From positions 478,166 through 542,165 of the forward strand of contig VWZW01007689.1 of the NCBI GenBank assembly GCA_013397115.1: 64,000 nt of DNA, in the 5' to 3' direction. Below are positions 46,479-61,200 of this stretch, in pieces. The stretch comes from Edolisoma coerulescens. Its lineage: Eukaryota; Chordata; Aves; Passeriformes; Campephagidae. Both the position numbers and the translations under genes were made by a program. How positions within the stretch are numbered: position 1 is the first letter of the stretch; every line of letters starts with the position of its first letter. Below the pieces are notes generated by a model, which worked only from the letters and a program-made list of their open reading frames with translations, made no database searches and was not told where the DNA came from.

Positions 46479-48939
46479 ATATGATGACATGGTGCATCTC
46501 CTGGAGGAGATTTGCAGCTCCATGGGGACAGGGACAGGGTGCTTCAAGTGTTTGTGCTCACTGGGGAGCTCTGCTAGTGAGGGACAAGGGCGTGTTATCC
46601 ACTGGCCCACCCATGCACCATAAGACTGACTTGCAGTGTGCACACATTGGATAATCACTGGGTTTTGTCTGGAGTCTGGATTTGTGTCTGTTTTCCATGC
46701 AGAGATTTGACTGTATCAGGCTTCTATCCTAACTATAAAACCTTGGATAGGTGTAGAGGTCTCTGGTAGGTTCTCTCCTTGCCTGTCTGCCCCAGTATGT
46801 CATCACTAATGGCCTTATGGGATTTGAAAATGCCTTGGTGTTTGTGGATTAAGTTCTTGTCTCATTAGGACAAAAATATACCGTCAATGTAACCTGCATC
46901 TTGACAGAATATGGACAGTTTGAACCTTGGGCAAAAACTGGATGATGCTGCCCAGCCAGAATCAATTTCCATCCTTATTTTCCCTGGTAGAGGGAATGTT
47001 TCCAGTGCTGGGTGGCTGAGACTGTTCTGGGGGAGCTGCCCAGGCCATTGGAGGTGAGAGCTGTGGGGCAGAGCTGCATCAACTCCTAGTTACATCTTTA
47101 TTTTACTGCTACTTCCTTCAGGGCTTTGCTTATTCCCTTCTCCAAGGGAAGCCCTCCCAGCCACCTCCAAGGACACTTGAGGAAGTCCAGCTGATTGTGT
47201 GGTTCTCTCTCTTTCCTGGAGATCCAAAGGGTTCCATGTTACAAACTGCAAGCCCCGTGGGTGCTGCTGAGCTGTGGCACGAGCAGCGTGAGCAGTGTGA
47301 GACACACCAAGTTTCCTATAGGAAGGTCTGTAGGATTCATCCCCACTTGGAATTTACAGCCAGCGTTACAGCAGTGGATTTGGCAGCTTGGCTGCTGGAT
47401 GTGCGTGGGCTTTCTGGGATGTTCCAGCTGCTGTGTTGGGAACCATTTGTTTTGCTTTAACTGGATGTGAAATATCACCACTGAGGCCTGATGGATCCCC
47501 TTAATGGCACCGTGTACAATCAGCATCAGCCTGAGGCGAGCTGTTCACCCACTGCACTGTGATTAACTTGCCATCAACAAAACTTCAGGAATTCCTGGTC
47601 TGGGACCTTTCTGGGGCAGGAGTTGTCTGCAGCCCAGTTTAGTTAGAAAGTGTCCAGATAAAACCACTGCACGTTTTTCTTTTATTAAGATCTGCTGTTA
47701 AGAAAATAATTTTTGCCAAGCAGAGCACTTTAGGCTGATATTTAGTGAAGAGAATAAACTGTAAAAACCTGTAATCACACTGGAGGGAAAAGGAGACATT
47801 GCTTCAGATTCCCATGATGTTTTTTCCAGCTACCTCAGTAAAACAATTCTATTTTCACGATATATTTATCCTACATTTAAATATTGTGTGGATGCATTAA
47901 AAAAATGTTTGATTATGTTCTGATCATGTGTAACTTTTGGATACTGATTAGTAGATACAGGTGCAGCAATAAAGGAACTGTAAATCTACCAGGTAGCATT
48001 GCTTGTCTGCAGGTCCCCTTATCAAATAAGATTATATTGTTTCTCAAGCACATTGCACTTGCCATCTTGAAGCAGAATTACATTTCTATTAAAATAATGT
48101 TTGCTCAGTGCTTCCAGGTAAAGTAGAATCCAGCATTACTGATAAAGGACCACAATCCACTTTTATTTAATTCATTTACCACTTGACTTGGTTTCCATTC
48201 TCTGGTGCCTGAGCATTGCTATTTTGGAGTAGCTGTGTTTGGAAAGCTGCTCAGTTTTTTGTGCTCTGATGTCTGTTACCACAGGTTTTTTTGCCTTGAA
48301 ATCTAACCACTGTCTTTGATTTGATGCGTCTTTTTTAATCTCAGCTTTAATCTCTGGTTTTCCCTTTTTTGATTTACAAAACCATGATAAAAGCAACCAG
48401 ATTATGCTGGGGTCAATTTGATGATAATAAATTCCTTCTCTCCTTCCTTAAGCCCCAGTGCAAATGAAGAAAGCTAAATTTACTGGCTGTTCTTCATGCC
48501 TTTTTGTCCAGAGCAGAAGCAAATTAAGCTGTTTTGACCTTTCTCTGACACTTGTAGTCAGCGAAGATGAGGGCAAAGGCTTTGTAAAAGTAAATGAAGT
48601 TGGTATTGTTTTTTTCTGAAATTGTTATTAATGCACTCTAGCGTGCTCCAATTAAAGTCCCAGCCTGTGAAGGCAAGTGCAGGCAATCTCAGCTGCTGTT
48701 TCATCCACCTTCAAGGGTTTGTCCATCTTTTTGAAGTGCCCTGTGACAGAGGTTTGAGGTGGTGGCTCTGAGTGGGTACCACACACCTTTGGTGAGCTCT
48801 GTCCTGCCCTTCTCCTGGCATTGCTGGTGCTGCCAGAGCATCACCTGGGTGGAGTCTGAGCAGGGCTGGCTGAAATCAGGGGCCCTGCCACTGGTGCATG
48901 ACACGGAGCAGAAAAAGGGCTCACAATAAACTGGATGGT
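46479..48939. other. Non-coding stretch between two CR1 tails
   Basis: Nothing recognisable is present beyond AT-rich sequence and short chance frames. Confidence 0.5.
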
Positions 48940-49215
48940 TTCAGAGAATCCCAGAATGGTTTGGGTTGGAAGGGACTTCAAAAAACATCTCATTCCACCC
49001 CCTGCCATGGGCAGGGACATCTCCCACTGTCCCAGGTTGCTCCAAGTCCTGTCCAGCCTGGCCTTGGACACTTCCAGGGATCCAGGGGCAGCCACAGCTT
49101 CTCTGGGCACCCTGTGCCAGGGCTCCCCACCCTCACAGAGAAGGATTTTTTCCTAACATTGAATCTAAACCTCTCATCTTTTAGTTTAAAACCATTCCCC
49201 CTTGTCCTTTCATTG
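48940..49215 (-). mobile_element. CR1 3' fragment
   Basis: CAGAATGGTTTGGGTTGGAA, CATGGGCAGGGACATCTCCC, GGCAGCCACAGCTTCTCTGG and AAACCATTCCCCCTTGTCCT are the standard order of a reverse CR1 3' region. Confidence 0.93.
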
Positions 49216-52200
49216 TCCGTTGCAGCTGTAACTTAGGAAGGGTGTGTGTAGTTTACCCCCAAAACCTGATTGTGTGCTGCTACTTTGTATTATTCTGTTG
49301 TACTTGAAAAACGGAGCTTTGTGCTCTTAAATGGTTGTGCTCTCTCCTGAGAGGGCAGGTAAGAAGGGAAAAACTTAATGTTTGCTTGACAGAACGTTGC
49401 AGCAGTAGCAGAGGATGTTGTATCTCAGTCCAGGTCATTGCAGGTCTAACAGAACTCCTGCTTACACTTTGCATTCCTGCTTCTCTGCTGTGTGTTTCCT
49501 AGACAGCTGTGCTTGCACTGGCTGTCTTATCTCAAAGGTGACTGCGCTGGTATCTTTATTTGCTCTGCCCTGTGCTGCTACCAGCCCTCAGCCAGCCCTC
49601 TCCGTTTCCAGCCCCGGGATGGGCAGAGTGGAGGCTGCAAAATGAGCTGGTGCCTTGTGCCTTGCTCGTGGCTGGGGGAGTGTTGTTCACTGAGAACCTG
49701 GGCAGTGTAACTTAGTGGTGAGCTCAAGCTGTGGTTGCTTGTCTCAGGCACAGACTCCAGGAAATGGAAAGCAGCGCTGATTTTTCCCCGATAGAACAGT
49801 TTCCAAACAGGTTATGTGTCTCCAAGTAAAGGCTTTTCTGGATGCACTTCTCTAGAAAGTCATAATACATTTATGTAGCGTGCTGTCTCTTGCAGTTAAA
49901 ATGATTGGCAGTTTTTGGGAAGTGCCATCTGAAAAATGCGAGGGATTTGCTTTTTGACAGCACAGTACAGAAAATTTCCCTTTGCTGTTTCCCCACCAGA
50001 AATGGCACAGCTCTGTGACGGAGTAGGGTGTAGGTCCCTGCAGTTTGCATTTTGCTTTACTCTGAAAAGAGCTCATCCCTTCAGAGGTGCACATGGTGGT
50101 GTTCAAAAACTGCTGCTGCCATCAGCCAAACCAAATTTGTAATTACATTGCTGTGAAAAATGGGGCTGTGCAGAAACCAGTTTGCATCTCTTGAAGAAAT
50201 TAATGGTGCCATGGTGTTGATATTGGACATCGGGTGATACAAAGTAAAGGTCAGAGTTTGAGATGAGTGCACCTAAAAATTCCTCTCCTTTGGCTTGGGT
50301 GGCTGAATGTGATAGTTTAGATTAAAACAGGCCAAGGGAGCCATTGTGTAGCCAGCTTTTGAAAGCCAGGCCTTTCAGCTCCATGCCTTAACTAGTGGAT
50401 GCAATTATACATTTCATTGGACTGTAATATTTACTGAAGTTTCTGTTCTTAAGTATGGTAAATGCTTTTGCATATTGCTTAAAAGGATGGGCAAAAAAAT
50501 CCGTCTTGCATAAGGAATAGCTCTGTTTTAAGGTTGGATAGAAATTTAGCTTATTGTGGGCTCTTGGAATGAATGCTGTTAAATGAGATTTTTCTGAATT
50601 TTCTTAACACTGAAGGATTTTTATACAAAAAGTTCATATATATATTTATATATATATATATATATATATGGCTAGAGACATGTCCAGTAAAAATGGGCAA
50701 CTTGATTAAAGCAGGAATTTAAGGAAGCGTTAGAATGGTTGCCTGGGGCTTCAGTATGATTTTGCAGTGCTCTGGATGGTTAATGCAGAATAGACTCACT
50801 GCTAGGACAGAGAAGCCCAGAATAATTTTCCTTGTCCCAGTTAAGTCAAGAACTATTAGAGCAGTGGAAATAAGGTTTCGACAAGAGGGGAAGAAAGGGT
50901 GAGGGACGTGTCAGCTCTCAGTCTTGGTGGTGAGAGAGGAGAGGACCAGAAATTGGAATGGAAGAAGGGTGAGTAGTAGTTACCAGTGAATATAGACTAA
51001 TGTTGCATGTAAGTGCATTAGGGATGATTTTCATTCTTTCTGGTGCTTTTTTAAAAAAAAACCCAAACTATATGAATATTTGCAGTGAGACATGGAGGTC
51101 AAAGGAATATGGGATTTTCTTTGACCTGCATGTTTGTCAGGAAAGGCTTTTTCTCTGCTTTCAAACCTGATGTTGGAGCCATTTTGAGTCATTTCTCTCC
51201 AACCAGGTCCCACCAAACCGTGCTACACTGGCCATGAAGGAGTTTGACCCTCATCCTGTGGCTTTGCTTCCCTGGTGCTGGAAGCAGGGAGGGCACAGCA
51301 GTTCAGAGGCTCCCGTAACCCTGTTCACTGTCTAGCTCATACTTAAATGTTTGGAGGAGTGACATCAAGTACTTTTTTAATGTACCTTTCCCACTTTTTC
51401 CTAAGGTATATTTCTTCGCTCTGCAGTCTTGAGGTGTTGGATTGTGACACTGCAGTAGAAGTAACATTTCTGAGCAGCATACTGAAGGACCAGGAGCTTG
51501 ACAGGGATTGTGTGAGAGGAATCTTTAACCTTCTCTCTGCAGCAGCCGGTGGTGGTTCACTGGGAATTGCTCAGCAAGCAGAATTTCTAGTCTCCTTTGG
51601 GATTGCAAGTGTAACAAGACAGCTGGGAGGAGTGAGAAGGGGTTGTGGTGTTAGACAACAGTCCCACATGCAGCTGCAGCTGTGAGGGCTGTGTGCTCAG
51701 CAGCCACGAGCAGGAACCATTATGTTTTCTGGCTGATAGCCTTCTAGTCCAAGGTGACAATCAATAACTGACCTGTGAGAAGAAATGGGCTCCTTACTAA
51801 AGGAGAAGATCTTCTGCTCTGCTCTTCTTTGCAAGGAGCTAACTCAGCATTGTGCTTGAGGATTGACCTTCAGGACTAATTTCTGATAGTGCTTTATCTT
51901 TGTTCTCCTATCAGCTTCAGAACCCTCCACCCCTCAATTCCATTATTCCCTTGGCCAAGGGAGTGTTGAATGCAATACTCCTGAGCAGTTCGTTCGATCG
52001 TGCTGCCCTGCCCTTTGCCCGTCTTTGAGATGACCACAAGAAGATGGCCCAGTGTGTTCAGGCTTCCAGGAGACACTGCAGGGCCTGGAGAACATACTTC
52101 TACCCATTCGGAACTGATGATGTGTCTGGAGCAAGAGAAACTGTTCTCACACTTGGGTAAAAATACCACCACTTCTCTCACTCTCCCTGGTCGATATTGT

Positions 52201-55200
52201 GCAACATCGAGGTTAATTTCTGTGGTTTTCAGGTTAAAATATGTATGTTCCTGTGTAGTTGAGATTCATTATCTGTACAACACATTTGCTTTTGAAGTAC
52301 TGAGAGCAACGAGCCTGTGTCTGCAGTGCCTCCCTCCCCATGGAGCACGTGGGAAGGAAGAAGTTTGATCAACCTGTTTGTTACAGAGGAGAGTAAAGGC
52401 AAACCCAGAGGGGAGGCAGAAGGGACCATTAAGTGTTCTTTTCTTCTCTGCAAGCTCCTCTCATATGCTGAAGGAAATTGTTCTTCTTGTCATCTCAGAT
52501 GATTATATTCACAAAATCCAGCCCCGAAATATCATCCCTGTATTAGACACTGACCATCTACAGTCAGAGTCTTATTTTGTGCCTTTATTTTGATTACCTT
52601 TGTTACCTCGGGCGCTTGGCAGGAGCAAAAAGCCTCATCATTCTGATTGCTTCAGTTTCCCAAGATGTCTTTTGAAAGAAAATGTCTCCTGAGCTTTGTT
52701 GCAACCTCTTAAGTAGAATTTGGTCTTTCTGGGAATCATGTGAGATCAAGTGATTGCCTGGAGCAAGGGAAGGTACTGAAGCTGCAATAGCAAAGACCTT
52801 GATATCAAAGGCCACCTGCTACTGCTCTCCATCTCTTCAGCCTTAAGTTTACCAGGTTATAAATTCATCTTGTCTTCCTACGGAGTGGCTGGCAGGTCCT
52901 CAGCAGGTGAACTGGGCGGTTTCTCGGGGATTAGTTCACATTTGTATCCCAGCCAGAAATGTCCTCCTGCATAATCTTTTGTCTAGCAGTCACAAGACAT
53001 ACTGAATTGTCTTTTGGCCTTCTTTCTGGGTGTTCCTTTTAGTGTTTTCTTGGTCTTCCTGGTGTCAGTCAACAAATCCATGTCAGCATGTAGCTTTGAC
53101 TTTCAGGTTTGCAACCCAGTTTACACAGACACCTGGCAGGAGCAGAAAATACTGTCCCCCTGTAGAATTCTAAGAGCTGTATGTTTTTTCCCAAACTGTG
53201 ATTTGTTGATCAGCTTGTGTAAATAATTTCTTATGAAAAACTTAAATGAACTCCTGAACACTTTCTGGTTGATGAAAATGGAGAAGAATATCTTGCAGTC
53301 TATATTAATGTGGCTGAACTACACACACACAGAGAGCATTGATTAACCTGGGTCTTCTGCTCATGGTGTGTATTTTATTTACTGTGCTCAGTCAGAAATG
53401 CATTTCTAGCAAGCTGAGATTGTATTTATGGAGTGAACTGTCTTGTAATACACATGGAAAAATCTTTGCTAGGACCACTGTCCACGTCCAGGCCTTCAGG
53501 CCCGTGTCCATCTCTGATGTTCTGGTCACATACCCTTGTGGCCTTTCCTCACCTTGGATCTACAGCATAAAGGACAGAGCATCTTTTCAGTCATTTTGCT
53601 TATAAGCAGCTTTAGCAGTTAGTTTAGTATGGCTGTTCTAACATTTTTTCATTTCAGCCTAAACACAGACGCAGCCCCATCAATGCTGTGTGGGTTCAGG
53701 TATTCTGGTATATGCAGGTGGCATTATTTGTTTCTTTGGTTTGTTTTGTCTGCTGTTTGGCACAAGAGAGACTCCCTGGCCCTCTGCTGCTGGCAATTAC
53801 AGACAGTTGCCAGTCCCCAGTGGGAATAAATATTTCCAGCCAATATTTCCAGCTGGTTCTGTCCTGGAGGGATGGAGCTGCTGCTGTCAGCTGGAGGTGA
53901 GAGAGATTTCCATTGGGCTCTCCAGTGAGAAGCAGGATGTAAAATGCACCTCTGGTGGTGGCTGGAAGAAGGTTTTGATGGTTTTTTTTATGGCTCAAGC
54001 TATTTAATGTGTCTGTGCTTTCCTCTGAGGCAGAGGGTCCTGGTCTGGGGAGCGTCACCTCGGTCCTGGTAAGGAGGGAGCCTCCCTGGCACAAAGCATG
54101 ACTGGCTGCACTCCTGAGGTGTTCTGTGAGTCTGTCCAAGAGCTGCTTCCTTGGACTGTTCTCCCTTCTGCAGCCTTGCTACAACATGAGGGTGAAGTCA
54201 CCAGCCAACGTTTGGTAAGAGATGGGACTGCTTCCCTCACTCAGTGCCATCTATCTTGTGTATTCAGAGTGAGTTCTCGTAAGAAAAAATGCCATGGTTG
54301 TGTCACAGGAGATTGCAGTTGCAGTAAAATCATATCATAATGTGTCAGTGTAAATGTTTAATGTTTTCTGTCATTTGAGTAGCAGGGCACACCAGCATTT
54401 TCCTTGTCATCTGTATCTTTTTAGTGTTGGACTTGGCTTCTTTCTCCAGAGGCCTGCAAAGGTCATTGTCTTGCTAAGAGAAATGCCACGACATCAGCTT
54501 TTGGGAAGCTGAAAATCCAGAGCAGCCAGCAGTGACAATTGAGGTCCTGCTTTTTCAGAGGTGATACCTTCCTATGTCAGGTGTGTGTGGAAGAGTCCAG
54601 GGTGCTGTCCTGGCATTGCAAGTTTTTTCCCCAGCAGCTTAATGCAGTGAAAAAGAGACTTCTGATGTGTCTGTACCTGCAATGAGTAGCTGTGTCCTTG
54701 GAGGTTAATCGGGGCTGTGCTGTGGGTTTCTGGTTCCTCCTAATTTTTTTCACAAGCAGAAAACCACTTGTTGGAGTTGCATCTCATGGTCACTTTCTCA
54801 AATACACTCCCAGCCTCGAGGAGAGTGCAAAATATAAGAATACTAGTGCGTATGTTTTTAAATCTGTTCACACTTTTAAAAGAGAAAATCTGCACTCATG
54901 GGTGACCTTCACTCGTTGTGTGGTGGTGTTCCAGAGGCTGGACAGATTTCAGTAGCATTATTCCCTGCCTTACCAGTGTGTCCAGCTGGATGAGGTTCTC
55001 CTACTGGGAGTGAGGAATACTGAGCCAAAGGGTTTCCTGCTCTCATTCCAGGCTTGTCCAGGCAGTTCTTGGGCATAGCTGGCTTTGGGATAAGTGACAT
55101 AATTCCAGTAAAACAGTTAGGCTGCTGGGGTAAAATCTGGGTCTACTTGAACTTTTGTGCTTGGTTTTAGTGAAGCCACGTTTCTCTTTAGGATTGCAGA

Positions 55201-58200
55201 CTGGGAGGAAGACTCGATACGCTGGTGGAGGCAGCAGAGGAGTTGCCTGAATTTCAGCAAGTGGATATAGAAGCAGGAAAAAGAGTGAAGTTTGAGATGA
55301 GGAAGATGTAAATAGGGAAAGGAAATAGGCTTCTCTCTGATGGTGGAGGGGAAAGAAGCAGATAATGGTGGGCCGGTGGCAATCTAAGGGAAGTAAAGAG
55401 CAGGAAAGGGAAGAAGGGAGTTGGGGATCTCACAGGGGTCATGGAATGCATTTATTTCTTTTTCAGACTCTTCTTGCATTTTAGGCAGGAAGAAACACTA
55501 ATTAGCAACTTTTCTTCAGGATTTATTTAACCAGTCTGAGCTTACTGTTTTGAGTGGGATGGGAATAACTCAAGGAAGTGATGGGGAAAGAATGATCCTT
55601 ACTGGTAAGTTTTATTTGTTAGGAAAAGAGCAGAGAGAGAAAGTCAGTCCTTGTAGGGACAGCTTTGCAAGAGGAACAGTTCTAGGTGCTCCTGGGCCTG
55701 GGGATCCATTTTCTTCAGTGTTTCCATGTGCATCTTCCTTCTGTGGTTCTCCAGTTTTGCAGTGCTCTTAGCAGGCAGCGTGGTGCCTTTTGTCAGCGCT
55801 CTGCAGCCCTGGCTGCTTGCTCAGGTGTGGTGCAGTGGCTTTGTTATCCCCTGCACTGTTGGGCTGTCAGAGCTGGGAACTCGAGGGCTGGGAACGCTCC
55901 AGAGCTCCATGTGTGCTGCTCACCCTCATGCTGCTGCCCTGAGCAGAGAGAAGGGAGGGAGCTGAGTATGTTGCTGGCTTGTGCAGCTCTGTCTGTAGTG
56001 CCAGGTATGAAAATCTCCCTGGTGCTTTTCTCCTATTTTATTTTTATACTTACGTTCTCACTGTGTGTCGTCTAGAAATCAAAGCAGGAGTGTGCAGTTC
56101 AGCAGCAGCAGCACAACTGTGCTTACTCCTAATCTGCTGCTTTGCTCAAATTAAACATTTATGGGGCCAGAGACTCCTCACTGCTCCATCTCAAATCTTT
56201 CAGCCTCCTACACTATGATGATTTTTTTTTTGCATTTTGACACAGCTCCCCTAAGAAATACAGTGAAATAAAACTATCCTCCACTGGCCTCTCTCCCCAT
56301 CTTTCCTTTGTGTGCCCAGTTTGCTTTTTTCCCTTGACCAGGACATATGGGGAGCAGCTGTTGGCAGAAGCAATGCTTTATATTCCCTGTGAGTTGAGGT
56401 TTCCCCCCAGTCTGATGGGCAGAGCTGTGCCCTCAGTAATTGGTACCCGTTTCTGTTCCCAGGTGGTGTGGTTGGGTAGGAGCTCCTCACTCCTGGAAGC
56501 AGGGAGTAACCCAGTGCTGCAGCACGTTGCCTGTTGATGCTCCAAGCTGTGTTGGCTGCCTTGGTCTCCGTGGAGAGCAGTAGGATGCTTTCCAAGGCCT
56601 GGATCTCATCTGCCCCTGCGCTGTGGCCTGGAGTGGAACCTGGGTGATAGTTCTGTTCCTTGGGCATGCTGGAGTGGAGATAACTTCTGCAAAAAAAGGG
56701 TTGTTCTGAGCCCTGCCAGAGATTTTTACAGGACCTAGTGCTCAATTTTCCCTGCCAGAGCATGGTCTGTGTCTTTGATTTAAGTTTTCTAGCTTAAAGC
56801 CGTGCTGCTTGGATGCTGAGAGCCCACGCTCCTAAAATAGATCGAGTAGAACAAGCACTTTAGTGCTGACTCCTCCTCAGGAGAGGAGAGGGAAGGTAAC
56901 GATGAGCAGATGGCAGGTATTAGTCACATCACCTGATATATCTGAGCACCTCAGACCCCGTGGGCACAAAGGTGCTGGGGGAACCTGGAGGGAAGGAATC
57001 CTCCCAGCAAACCAGGCTGGGTGTTGGAGTTGCACAGGACACAGGCAGAGGGACCTGAGGAAATGAGGGGACTTGCAGCCAGATGCTAACCTGAGGACAG
57101 TGTGTTCACAAAGAGCCCTGCCCAGAGCCTGGGCCTGCATTTACCTGCCCAGTTTTCCAAGCCATTCCCTCGTGTATTTGACAAGCCCTCAGAGCATCAC
57201 TCCTTGGAGCTCCTGTGCTTTGTTCCCTCTGCAGAAGGGGTAGAACAAAGGTCCAGTACCTCAGAAATACCTGAATTCCCCCAATTTCAGGATCAGGTGG
57301 AATGGCATTATCCTAGCTTCTACTCTAATAAAGGCAGTACAGAAGCTGCTTGATCTTTTCCCGTGGTACCTGAATTGCCAACGTGCACCTTGCAGTCGAG
57401 TTGGGCTGGCTCAGCATCCCCTCCCTTCTCCAGGTCCTTGGTATCCACACGCTGGCCCTGGCCCAGCTGGCAGTGGGCTCATAGGAGAGCCTGGAGATGC
57501 TCCCTCCTGCTGATGTGCTGGGAGCACAGCGTGGAAATGAAATGTAGGATCTGTACAGTCCCTTGTACAGCAGTGGCTTCCAGCAAACCCGACACCGCAG
57601 AGCAGGTAGGGCACGGAAGCACCTGCGGAGGCAGCGTGGAAGTGCTGCACTTCCAGTTGCTTGCTCTGGCTGCACTGTTTGTATAATCATTTACTTCGAA
57701 CCCAGCCTGGCCAAAAGGCAGCTGTGGGCACAGCAGAGGGAAGGGAGGTCCAGATTTGGGCTCTTTTGACTCCTCCGTGCAGAGATGGGGTCATCAGGAA
57801 TCACAGTATTGCTATGCTCTCCCTGAAGAACGGCTGTATCTTTATTTTTATTTTTTTTCCCCATTTGTTTTGGGTTTTCATTGTTCTAAATCTTCAACAG
57901 CAGAGGCTGAATGTGTGGTCTCCTCCCCTTTCTCCTCTTTTGTTTCAACTTTTTGGCAATAATTCCTGAAGAGCTGCTCTGCTGGAGTTACTCCCATCAT
58001 TTTTCACACTTGTGCTCAGCCCTCTGCAGAAGCCAAGCACCCTGTGGGCCTCTGAATGACAAATACCATTTTGGTGGCACCTTGCATCCTTGGGCTTCAG
58101 CTTCTGCCAAGCACCTAGTGAATGGAGGAAGCGAGTAAAACACTTCTGCTGTGAGCTCTGCTCAGATACATAAGGGGTTAATCTAAGCTCTGTTTATTAG

Positions 58201-61200
58201 TGTTGATGCTTTAAATTGTGCCAGAGCATTTGAAAATGCGGCAGTGGACAGGGCAGCAGGCAGTAAACACCGTTAAATGACAATACTGTTCAATATTTGC
58301 TGTTAATTGAGAGAGGCAGCAGCTGCTGGTATGCAGCTTCAGCCAGGATGAATTAGTAATGAGTCCGTAACTGGGCTTTTTTTTTTCTGGTTTAAGGTTG
58401 CATCAGCCCTTTACAGTTCAGTAACATGGTTGGGATAGAAATAAAAATCATAGCATGCCCTAAATTGAAGATTTTAGTTTGTTTTTATTTTCCAGTGAGT
58501 TGTCATGGAGCTTGGTGTCGGGGATAAATTTGGCAGCAGTAATAAAACTGCCTTGTATTTAAGGACGAAACTTAAAGATTTTGCTTAGTTTTTCCATCCT
58601 GTGTGGCAGCCACTGGGAATGCAGCAGGCAAAGCAAGCTCCTCCTTTGAAAGAAAGCACTTTTGTTGGGTTCTCAGATGTGATTGAAGTTTCTTTGCTGG
58701 CACTGCTGCAGGTAGTGGGGTAAGAGAGAGTTCTGTCCCTTGCTGCAGGGGCAGGAGGAGAGGGAGCACTAAATCAACATTTCCATTGTCCTTTCCTTGC
58801 ACTTTTGCCATGCATGTGTGTTGAGCTTAACCTTTGAAAACTTGCTGATAAGCTGCTATCAGCCAACAGTTAAAATAACAAACCCTCCCACCTTGCTGAG
58901 TTGGGAGAGGGACTTCCCAAGGCTTCAGAGCCTGGGGATGGAACAGGAATGTCATTAATCCAGAGCAGCCAGGCTGGGGGCAAAGTTTGCTCTCTAAAGG
59001 AACCAGCCACAGCTGCTGCTTTCATGCTGTTTATGTAACCTGCCCTGCAAGTATTTATTTCGCACAAAACGCTTTATTTTGAGCTATAGATGTTGTTGTG
59101 AAAGGTCAAAACTGTGTTCTAGTGGTTTTTAGCAGATCTGAAGTGGGGCACAGGAAATGAAATTCCAGCTCAGTTGAAAACAATGCCAACAGTCCTATTG
59201 ATTTCAGCACAGCTCGGCTTTCACCACAAGTAGAAGAATTTCGAAGCAAATAATGTTTTGTTTGTTCAGTTCTTTAAACAAAAATCCATCTGCAGGGGTT
59301 TGCACTTGAATCCAAATACTCAGAATTCTTCTGGTATTTTGGTAGGATGAGAAATACCAGATTGAAAGAATTCTTTGGGTCCACAATGATTATGTTAAAG
59401 AGGAAAAACCAAAAAAATCCAATCAGCAGGTGTGTTTGTAACCCTGTTCCCAGCTGGGGCAATTTCTGTATTGCACACCTTTGGCTTTTGGGGCTGTCCT
59501 GTTCACATTAGCAGTTTTCACCCAGTGAATAAGTGCTTTTATGCATTCTTAAGAGCTCGAAGCTGCCACACACCATGCTGGCTTCTGGACTGGGTTGTAG
59601 GGGCAGGAGATCTTTCAGGTTGGAAGTGGGAAGCAGGTGGTAAAAGCCAATCGAAGGTGGGAAATGGAACTGCAGGAAGAGCTGAACTCCTCTGGTGCTG
59701 AAGGTCCTCCAGCCCCACAAGTCCCTTCCCATTTAGGCACTGACCATTCCCACCTTGGCTGCCAGCTATCAAATGGTGGTTTCAAACCTGTCCTTAAATG
59801 CTGTATTTTTTTCATGTGGAATGCAGTAATTTATTCCAGTGGCATTTGGCCAACGTTGAGCATCTGGTGTCTCATGTTTTTTATGAACATCTCTCCAATT
59901 TTCTCTGCTGTCTCCTATATATGTGTATGAATTGTGTTTACAAGGGTAAGGTATTCCAGTGCACTTTTTCCTATTGTCGTGTGGTTTTGATTCTTTCAAT
60001 CTTTATTATTGTTTCATCTGTAGTATTGCTTACGTTGTTTTTTTAAGCAAGAAAATAAACCTTGTGTTTACATGCACCATTCCTGTCTTGAAATAGTGGT
60101 AAAAGTTAAAATTACTGGCTTTTGAGGCTTTTTTCATTGATTTAGTAGAAACATGTAATTTTCTTGTGAACAAATGCAAATATTTACGTTTTTAATATAT
60201 TAAAGTATAAACTATAAAGTTTGTCTAATAAAACTGTTAAAATACATGTATGTTTAGTCTAGATTTTATTTGAAAATTGTTCTGTACTTAAAATAGTTAA
60301 TACAGGGCTGGTATGGGGCCGCAGAGGCTGCAAATTGGTACCTTCCTGTGCAAGAATATTGCCATATCATCATCCTCCTGTTGCCCAAATAGAGCCTCTG
60401 AATGGACCCTAACCTGGACCTCACAAGCTTCTCCTTATTGGGAATGTGGAATTACCTGTCCTGTTTTTGTGGCAAACCAGCAAAGATAAGGAGAGGCCTA
60501 AAATGAAATTATAGTGGTGAACAAAACTTAGTGTTTTTCTCAAATACAATTGGCCCTTGCTCCTACTTCAGCAAAAGATTCAGAATGTGCTGAACTTCCC
60601 AAACATTGGGAGTGGCCTTGAGAGCAGCTGAATTGTGGTGCAGAATGTGAGGCAGATGGTGCCACATGGATTTTTTTTTTTTTTGTCTAAAGTCTCTTAA
60701 TTTTGGCAAGACACGGGTGCTCTAGGGTATTTCTAATACTCTTCCTCAGTGTTGTGGTGAGGGTTCCTTGGTTGTGTCTGAAGGATACTGAAGGGTATAA
60801 GGAAAGCAATATGTGTGGGTAGAGAGAAACTCCTTATTTTAGTGTTTGCATTAAAGTTCTGTAATTTCAAGGTGTTGATTTATCTTTAATTTTATGAAGA
60901 GCTGGGCTAAGTCTTGCAGCCTGTGAAATTTGGGGGGAAAGGGGGCAGGGGGGTGGAAAAAGATGCAGTGGGCTCAGGACTGAGAGTCTCAGTAGTTGTT
61001 GTCTCTCTCCTTGCATGTTTCTGGTGGTAACAGGAATAATGATATTGTGAGTTGTATGTATGTAGGAGGACTGTAATAAGTTATGCTTTTCCTAAAATTT
61101 CCTTAAAATTAGGAAAACAAATAGCTTGGAGTTTGGGTATAAAATTAGGTATAAAATATCATTAATAGATTACCTTGAAGTATGTTATTTTACAGGCTAA

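Noticed and set aside
56251..56763. 170-codon minus-strand frame
   Set aside because: No recognisable domain and no supporting splice or promoter context.
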